From: Anodontia alba
Lineage: Eukaryota > Mollusca > Bivalvia > Lucinida > Lucinidae
DNA length: 64,000 bases
Assembly (NCBI GenBank): GCA_964016985.1
Contig: OZ024821.1
Span: 90,014,093 to 90,078,092, forward strand
Direction of reading: 5' to 3'
In this document: one piece after another, positions 57,640 to 64,000 of the stretch
How positions within the stretch are numbered: position 1 is the first letter of the stretch
Layout: every line of letters starts with the position of its first letter
Notes under the pieces: generated by a model
What the model was told of the DNA's origin: nothing
The model's input: only the letters and a program-made list of their open reading frames with translations
Databases searched by the model: none
Made by a program: the position numbers and the translations under genes

Positions 57640-57850
57640 TCATGACGTGTGTAGACTGACTGATCCTGATAGTTTCTTTGACTTGTCTGAGTCTCTGATT
57701 ATTCTCCCTGTCAACTTTTTTGTTCCCTCTTAATCGATGACATGTTTAGCCTTAGCGATATAACCTGTCACTGCACTTTTGTTAAAGATGTTTAGATGAC
57801 TTTCGCTCTGACTTGGTGTATACCTGTGGTACATATTTTAGTATCTTTCT
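57640..57850 (-). pseudogene. Retroelement fragment, Penelope-like 3' region (copy A)
   Basis: The minus-strand reading contains ATCGATTAAGAGGGAACAAA, GGGAGAATAATCAGAGACTC and CAAAAGTGCAGTGACAGGTT, collinear with the ORF at 62578-62925. A stop replaces the W of VIDWEG. Its upstream part continues at about 58676 beyond the GGGCCC element, which interrupted it. Confidence 0.45.
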
Positions 57851-58672
57851 GGGCCCAGTTGTTCAAAGCATCGTTAGCTTAACAAGCACGTTAGAGGTCA
57901 AAATGTTAACTGTTCTACTAAGTACAATATCTAATTCACAGATACTTTTTGCTGAAGAAATGTGAGTAGCTTTTGCAAATGCAAAAGCTGCTCACATTTT
58001 TTCAGCAAAAATATTAGCATATATGCCATATTTAATGATCAAAAAAAGGTAAAAGAAAAGTCCAGGGAGTGCCACAATCACAAACCGCAGCCCTTCCCAC
58101 CCCAAGAGGAAGAGGAAACCGACAAATCCAAACAAGCACAAACCGAACAAACGTATGAAAAGCACTAAGATTAGCTCTCTCTTCCCCAAGCGAGGTAATC
58201 GCAATACTAAAAGGACTGAAAAACACAAGAACAAAATGACACACGGAAAGACATACAACAAATCGCTTCGTAGAATAAACCACAAAGCAACAAAGAGTAA
58301 GACTAACACCGGGACCACCGCCTTAGAACGGTCAATAGAGCAAACCACCGGGGGATTTAAAGCACTTTTACAGCTAGCTAACTTCACCCTGGGTACCGAT
58401 GCTACTCTTAATACAGAAACACATAAAAATTCGGTTCGCATAAAGGCTCCCAACTCAGTCAATGCATCAAAGCGAAAACATAAAAATCAAATTAATCACT
58501 ATAATAAACAAAGACGAGTACTCATGGCTAATATTACTGTATGCCAGAGTAAATGAAAACAATAGTTGAACCACGGCGGGCCAAGCCAAAGACATATCGT
58601 CAAGCCCCAACCCACAAAGTTTTAACGATACATTTTAGCTAATAACATCGTTAGTTTAGAACAACTGGGCCC
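57851..58672 (+). mobile_element. GGGCCC-ended MITE, copy 3, split by an insert
   Basis: Starts GGGCCCAGTTGTTCAAAG and ends TTTAGAACAACTGGGCCC. The left 195 bp, including the AGTAGCTTTTGCAAATGC hairpin, and the right 55 bp align with copies at 14326-14582 and 24407-24627. About 575 bp (58046-58618) unrelated to the other copies lie between GATCAAAA and TTTTAACGATA, a junction that is continuous in copy 1. Confidence 0.75.
58046..58618 (+). mobile_element. CCGCCTTAGAACGGT-family insert inside GGGCCC element
   Basis: Begins AAGGTAAAAGAAAAGTCCAG and contains GTGCCACAATCACAAACCGC, CTTCCCCAAGCGAGGTAATC, GGGACCACCGCCTTAGAACG and GGCGGGCCAAGCCAAAGACA. It is the same family as the LINE insert at 34441-35215 in opposite orientation. 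A chance open frame at 58155-58556 is low-complexity, lysine/asparagine rich and not conserved in the other copy. Confidence 0.65.
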
Positions 58673-58852
58673 TGATATACACTCAGCCTCGTGTTGAATT
58701 GTCCGTCCCGTTTCCCCTATTTATTTTAATTCACAATTGCAGCACGGGATCTCGTATACGCACCACAGGTATTTTCCTTTTCCAATTAGTCTATAGGATG
58801 AACAAAGCCTTTCCTCAGCGTGTAATGTGATCGCCTAGATACTGATATGCCA

Positions 58853-59035
58853 TGTTTTTTTTTTTTGTTTTTTTTTTTGGGTTTTTTTTTTTTTTTTTTT
58901 GTTTTTTTTTTTTTTTTTTTTGTTTGTTTGTTTTTGTTGTTGTTGTTGTTGTTGTTTTTTGTTGTTGTTGTTTTTTATTTTGTTTTTTGTTGTTGTTTTT
59001 TTTTTTTTTTTTTTTTTTGTTTTTTTAGTTTTTTT
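58853..59035. repeat. Poly-T / (TTG)n low-complexity tract
   Basis: T homopolymers broken by GTT and GTTT units. Phenylalanine- and lysine-rich open frames on both strands are artefacts. Confidence 0.9.
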
Positions 59036-59154
59036 TACCCCGGCTATGCTTTCCGATAAGCTTTTGACATATGGAATAAACACAGCCTTAGGATTTGCAC
59101 TTGTCAGTTTTGTCCTTGTAACTTGAAAGGGAAAAAAACCTCAAAACTGACAAG

Positions 59155-59332
59155 GACAAATAAATATGGAAACTTATGAAGCAAATGTGAGGGCCGGACT
59201 AAAAATAAATATGGCGATCAGAGCAGACTTGATTTGACTGAATTTGTACATGAGCGACAATTAACAAGGAAGTCATTATTCTTTGTGTACGTAGCTTTAG
59301 GTGGATCTTTATTTATATTTAAATATGGGCGG
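59155..59332 (-). repeat. Inverted partner of 62887-63045
   Basis: On the minus strand this reads AATAAAGATCCACCTAAAGC, TAATTGTCGCTCATGTACAA, ATTCAGTCAAA and CATATTTATTTTTAGT, matching the plus strand at 62887-63045 in order. Confidence 0.7.
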
Positions 59333-59373
59333 AACAGTCTCAAAGGTACCAGAAGATTTTAAAATCATATCAG

Positions 59374-59484
59374 TGATCACATAAGCTGCCTTAATTAGCT
59401 TTTGTAGAGACCGTAAAACGTTGCCAGTCCTGGCGACGTTTTATGTCCTCCACAAAAGCTAATTAAGACAGCTTATGTGATCAC
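59374..59484. repeat. Long near-perfect palindrome
   Basis: TGATCACATAAGCTGCCTTA, ATTAGCTTTTGT and AAACGTT(G)CCAG pair with their inverse around CCTGGCGACG. Arms are about 50 bp with very few mismatches. No related copy was seen in the window. Confidence 0.8.
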
Positions 59485-59775
59485 AAACAAATCAAGAATA
59501 GCGCTTCTTTAGAAAGTAAACACAGAACACGCAAAATATAAGAAACAGATTATTCGTGATTCGATTGAATCTGCTAATAAGAGATAATGAAAGTTACAAC
59601 TTCCCACGTGCTCCACCCAATCCGGGTGTTGGTTTAATAATACAGTGTATATTTTACTATTATCATCAAAGGACAAACAACTGTTGACTGACGTTGTTGT
59701 TTACGTTGGTTTATAATTGAATATAAAGATTAAATATGTTCGTGCAGGATCGGTTCGGAGATCTCGATATTGCGC

Positions 59776-59876
59776 TTTTTTGTGTGTGTTGTTTTTTTTT
59801 TTGTTTGTTTTTTTTTTTTTTTTGTTTGTTTTTTTTTCTTAACCACCTTTATGCTTCTTGTTTTTTTTTTTTTTTT
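59776..59876. repeat. T-rich tract
   Basis: Poly-T with GTTTG interruptions. Confidence 0.85.
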
Positions 59877-59879
59877 GGC

Positions 59880-61140
59880 TCGAAAAATCTCTAGAGGCTC
59901 GTCAGTCAACAAGCATATCAATTACAACTGTAGATACTGCATAATAATTACTTGCACATACTCCTGTTGTTTGTTGTCTATTATTTCTATTCGTTTGATT
60001 GCATTTGAAGTTAATATCAAGGAAACGTATATGAATATGTGGGAATATCAAAATCAGACTGCGTAACCTTATCAGAAAATTTGCTAAGCGATAACATATT
60101 CTACAGTATTCATCATTTTATTAGGCAACATTTCAAGTTTTATTTAGGCCTTTCGGTTGTATATTGTTTGGGTATAGACATGTTAAACAGTACATTTTCC
60201 TTATCCTCGGATTATAATGAAGCAAACAAACTCAACAGGTTTATGATCCGCATTTGTTGGTTAACGTGTTTTTGTTTCTACGTAGTACTATTCCAATTAC
60301 CAATTTCTAAGAAATTGTAAACAATATTTTTCTTATGATTAATGTTCATTTACTCAACGAAACTCCTCAAATTAGTGTTTTAATATTTGTTTTTTTTCTT
60401 CTTCCCAACTTCTAAAGTACAATAAATCTATCGAAAAGACCTCTTTTAGCAAGATCTACCTCGTCTGGTGCTCTGAATGTTATCAACGGTATGATTATGT
60501 CAAATCGATGCCTCGCATATAAAAGCTTAATTAATATTTTATAAAATAGGTGGTCGAAGATTGACTGACAGCTTAAAACACCAGTAGCAGAAACGACTGT
60601 AACTTAAAATCGAAGCCCTGGAGGGACTGCAGTTGTTCGGTTCGACTGAAGATACTGGCAATGTAGATCAAATTCTTGGAAAACATTACCTTGAAAAATT
60701 CACTACAGACGGTCTGTTTGTGTACTGTTTGTCCGAAAATGGGTCGTCGGATAGTTTCAGCACATGACCGCATCGATTTGTGACGTAGCCTTTTACTGGA
60801 TATCGAACCAACGCTATAGATGAACCTAAATCATACACGAGCACACCTCGATACGCCTAAGCTATAAAAGCAAAACAATCACGTTGGTGTACTTTTTCTA
60901 TTATTTTCTTCCTTCATAGTATCATATACACAATCAATGTAAATCTGAACATTTTGCTTTCAACATTTAATTCGTTACAATTTAAATACAACAGAATAAA
61001 AAGCACGCGGAATGGGGAAAATGTTAAGATTGCATTTAAAAGTGTTGACTACTGTTTTGCCTATCCCCAAAATAACGGTTTTAATATTGTTCGTACCGAA
61101 CAACAAAAAATATATATTACTTGTGCCATGCGTTTGTTGT
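59880..61140. other. No gene recognised
   Basis: AT-rich with short open frames (for example 60039-60320) that show no motif or signal I can support. Confidence 0.5.
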
Positions 61141-61149
61141 TTCGTATGT

Positions 61150-61362
61150 GATGTTTGTTTTTGTTTTCTTTTTTGTTGTTGTTGTTTTGTCTGTTTCTTT
61201 GTTTGTTTGTTTTTTTGTTGTTTTTGTTGTTTTTTGTTGTTGTTTTTTTTGTTTGTTTGTTTTTTGTTTTGTTTTGTTTTTGTTGTTTGTTTGTTTTTGT
61301 TTGTTTTTGCTGTTGTTGTTTTTTTTTTCTTTGTTTGTTTTTTCTTTCTTTCTTTCTTTACA
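61150..61362. repeat. (TTG)n/(TTTG)n T-rich tract
   Basis: TTG, TTTG and TTTC units. Adjacent sequence to 61445 (CCTCGTGATTTTGGCATTT) is a fragment of the CCGCCTTAGAACGGT family. Confidence 0.85.
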
Positions 61363-61639
61363 TTGCTTATTCTGCATCTATCCGTCTTTAGATGACTCAT
61401 GAAGTCTGGGCCTCGTGATTTTGGCATTTTTCTTTGTTTCTTCACTTATATATTTTTGTGGTGCTATGTGCGTTTTACTATGCGGACAGGCAACAGAGAA
61501 ATATATAAGGAAGCAATAAGGAAGTGCACCAATCCTAGTATATGTCAGTGGAATAGAAGATTTGTATAAAAACAGTGTGCACAGCCTATAAATTATAAAT
61601 ACAACTATCAGTGCATATGTTTAATAGTATAGAAAGTGT

Positions 61640-61920
61640 CCAGAATAGAGCCACAATCACAGAACATAGCCTACCAACGGCACCAAGAGCAAGAGCAAAT
61701 AAACCAAGCAGACAGTACACACAGACACACAGACAGTAAACAAGCAACAAACCAAAGAAAAGCAAAGCACCAAGCCCCTTATGCCCAACACAATTACACA
61801 ACGAAGAGGTGAAATTCAGAAAACTCAAAATACCCCACAGCGAGCAGTCAGAAGATACACAAAGTACAAACAACACCAGAACCACCGCCTCAGAGTAGTA
61901 AAAACTACCGTTGGAGGGTT
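61640..61920 (+). mobile_element. CCGCCTTAGAACGGT-family fragment
   Basis: AGAGCCACAATCACAGAACA, CACCAAGAGCAAGAGCAAAT, ACAACACCAGAACCACCGCC, TCAGAGTAGTAAAAACTACC and GGAGGGTTTT follow the same order as 58067-58350. Diverged. Confidence 0.55.
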
Positions 61921-61921
61921 T

Positions 61922-62060
61922 TAATCGATTTTAAAGACACCAGATTTTCAATTGTTGTATAAACAATATTAAAAATAGAAATAATAATAATAATAATACG
62001 ACCCACTCGCATACGAAGCACAAAAAAAAAAACGTGTCTGGTGTCTTTAAAATCGATTTA
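61922..62060. repeat. Inverted repeat AATCGATTTTAAAGACACCA
   Basis: AATCGATTTTAAAGACACCA at 61923 is inverted at 62037-62058. An (AAT)n run at 61978-61998 lies between. The left arm abuts the fragment at 61640-61920. Confidence 0.6.
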
Positions 62061-62577
62061 AAGAAAAACATACACAGGAAGAAACAGAAAACAAAGTGGC
62101 CAGCTACTGAAGTGAGGTGACCGCTATGCTACCATCAGGACAAGAAGCATGGCTCACGAACAAACCATAAAGCAAAAGAGGAAAATCATTTTCTGGAACA
62201 GTTTCACTACACAATATTTCTATGAACATGACGACACAATTGGAAAGTATACATTTCAGTTATTCGGCATTATGACTGCCATTAAACGTTCATCAGTTTT
62301 TAATTGAATGACCAACTATTCTGGAATAAGGATCCTTTTGTAAAACAAAACAAATCAAAAATAGAAAATAGCAGACAGAATAAATTCTGCTCATGAGGAG
62401 TAAGCAGCACTTACGGTCCTAGCAGATTTGAGTGGAACGAAATTTTCGCATATAATGAATTAGCATAATCCTAAAGGACCAGAAATTAAATACATATCAG
62501 CACTAAATCGAAGAACGTGAATGGGGTTTAACGGTTTCTATACATGTATTTGACGACAGTTGTTGCAAAAGAAATGT

Positions 62578-62925
62578 TCACTTACTGTGAGAGTTTCGGT
62601 TCTCATCGACAACCATCATCAGTCTGTGACCATGACCTCGTGATGTCACGGGACTTGGACTGCTTTGTCTGAGTCTCTGATTATTCTCCCTGCCAATTAC
62701 TTTTGTCCCCTCCCAATCGATGACATGGTCAGCCTTAGTTATATGATCTGTCGCTGCACTTTTGTTAAAACATGTTTTAGGTGACTTACGCTCTGACCTG
62801 GTGTATACCTGTAGTACATTTTTGTCATCTTTCTTATGTTCACTCAGTCTCGTGGTGGCCCTAAAACGTGGCCCTGTACTTCGACATATTTCAATACAAA
62901 TAAAGATCCGCCTAAAGCTATGCAA
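62578..62925 (-). pseudogene. Retroelement fragment, Penelope-like C-terminal region (copy B)
   Basis: 115-codon open frame with NKSAATDHITKADHVIDWEG, then TKVIGRENNQRLRQ. This order (S-A-x-x-D-H, H-V-x-D-W, R-E-x-N) is typical of the region after the RT in Penelope-like GIY-YIG elements, as I recall it. No RT or complete GIY-YIG motif is present, so the assignment is tentative. It ends at TGA (62578). Copy A at 57640-57850 is the same family. Confidence 0.45.
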
Positions 62926-63045
62926 GGAATGTTAAATTCTTTGGTAATTGTCGCTCATGTACAAATTCAGTCAAACCGAGTCTGGCCGTCATATTTATTC
63001 TTAGTAGTACCCTTGCCTTTGTTTCATGGGTCTCCATATTTATTT
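62887..63045 (+). repeat. Inverted partner of 59155-59332
   Basis: AATAAAGATCCGCCTAAAGC, TAATTGTCGCTCATGTACAA, ATTCAGTCAAACC, TCATATTTATTCTTAGTA. It directly adjoins the Penelope-like fragment, so both may belong to one dispersed repeat. Confidence 0.7.
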
Positions 63046-63099
63046 GCTGCTAGTTTTCTTTTGTTTCAATCTGTATTTCCGTTTGATCTCTATTTCTGA

Positions 63100-64000
63100 T
63101 AAGTTTGTGACCGCAACATTTGTTTATTGCTTGGTCGGATTACGTTCTGTACATAGAGTCTTTTGGAAGCAAGAAATCATAAATGAATAAAAAATAATAT
63201 ATTTAGAAGATTTGGCCCTAAGATAAATTTTGGCATCCAATGGGCACTAACTGTGCTCTTCTTACTGCGCATTTGTTTTCGTTTTGTTGCGACGATTTCA
63301 GATTCTTCCTGATGAAAGTCACGCTGAACTGATTGATGCATTCACCTGAATTTCTGATATCTAGACGACTTTTTTAATATTGTCAATAGTCTTTTCTAAA
63401 GCATTTGATAAGATGTATCTTACTGAACTTAAACTAATTCCTCTGATACCGGAGCCACGCTTTTGCATTTGGACTTTTCCATATCTAAAGGTATGTTTTC
63501 CTCAAACATTTAAGATAAACGTTATCATTTTATTTTAATTTTCAGTGACAGTTAATTTCCCTTTTCTTGACGGCGATATCACTAATTCTCTTCATATGGC
63601 GTATATATTTCTCGACGTTTTTATTTGCAAGAGTATGGTCTTGTGTTAATGTCTTCAACAGTCCTAATAAATTACTGGCTGCAAAACTTTGATTACAGGT
63701 TTTTCATATCATCAATTTCGTAACGCTTTCTCGACGACATTCTGAAGTGTTTATTTTGAAGATGCTTATGCAATAAGTAATATCATGACCCATCGTTATT
63801 AAAAAGCATGCAGTTAAATCCTGTGAAAAAAATTAGACCAAGTTTTGGTCTATAAAACCTCTACTGCGGTCCTGGGTAAACTTAAATCTGGTCCTGAGGT
63901 ATAAAACTTTTTTCATGCTCAACTCAGTTGAGCATGAGCATGAGAATAAAATGTATCCTGCTAATAAATCTGAAATTACTAACAATAGCAAAAACGTCTT
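63100..64000. other. No gene recognised
   Basis: AT-rich; a CATGCTCAACTCAGTTGAGC palindrome at 63914-63935 matches the 20.4-kb repeats. Confidence 0.5.

Noticed and set aside
58155..58556. 133-codon open frame in the CCGCCTTAGAACGGT insert
   Set aside because: Lys/Asn/Thr-rich, not preserved in the homologous insert at 34441-35215, and therefore chance.
58835..59126. Lys/Asn- and Phe-rich open frames
   Set aside because: Translations of poly-T and TTG runs; the same applies to 59730-60066 and 60975-61445.

Overview
The window looks like intergenic DNA from an animal nuclear genome, most probably a bivalve mollusc. It is AT-rich, packed with short palindromic transposon relics (MITEs), tRNA-derived SINEs, microsatellites and decayed transposases, and it shows no operons, Shine-Dalgarno sites or bacterial genes. 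The bivalve assignment is inference from overall repeat style; no single diagnostic gene proves it.

Only one convincing host gene is present: an intronless, full-length rhodopsin-class G-protein-coupled receptor of 367 residues on the minus strand at 14654-15757. All other recognisable protein-coding sequence is mobile-element remains: a mariner (D,D34D) element at 21750-23072 with matching inverted repeats and TA duplications, a Tc1-like (DD34E) element at 27268-28854 broken by three frameshifts, a LINE-type retrotransposon on the minus strand between about 32.99 and 36.98 kb split by an inserted element of about 0.77 kb, and two 3' fragments that resemble Penelope-like elements at 57.64-57.85 and 62.58-62.93 kb.

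The dominant structure is non-coding. A palindromic family of about 280 bp (called HP280 here) occurs 18 times across 1.7-57.6 kb. A second group of hairpin elements is bounded by TTAA, as expected for piggyBac-type insertion (3.4, 4.3, 4.9, 11.8, 21.0, 32.0, 32.5, 39.6, 42.6, 44.3, 44.6, 46.0, 55.9, 56.3 and 56.5 kb). A third hairpin motif with AACAGTG/CACTGTT ends occurs about 17 times, sometimes inside the TTAA elements. Others are a Mutator-like MITE with an exact 9-bp target duplication (7401-7875), three GGGCCC-ended elements, a TA-flanked MITE at 11.1 kb, a pogo-like MITE at 29.3 kb, a pair of GGCCCG palindromes, and a compound repeat at 47.6-49.5 kb.

Layout: 0-14 kb repeats and unexplained AT-rich DNA; 14.3-15.8 kb the receptor and its repeat-containing 3' flank; 16-32 kb repeats with the two DNA transposons; 33-37 kb the LINE; 37-52 kb more hairpin MITEs and the compound repeat; 52.7-54 kb a tandem array of about 180-bp units; 54.4-55 kb an AT-rich palindromic tract; 55.5-64 kb microsatellites, nested insertions and retroelement fragments. 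The genes do not form a pathway. What the window records is successive transposition, with several insertion orders readable from nesting.
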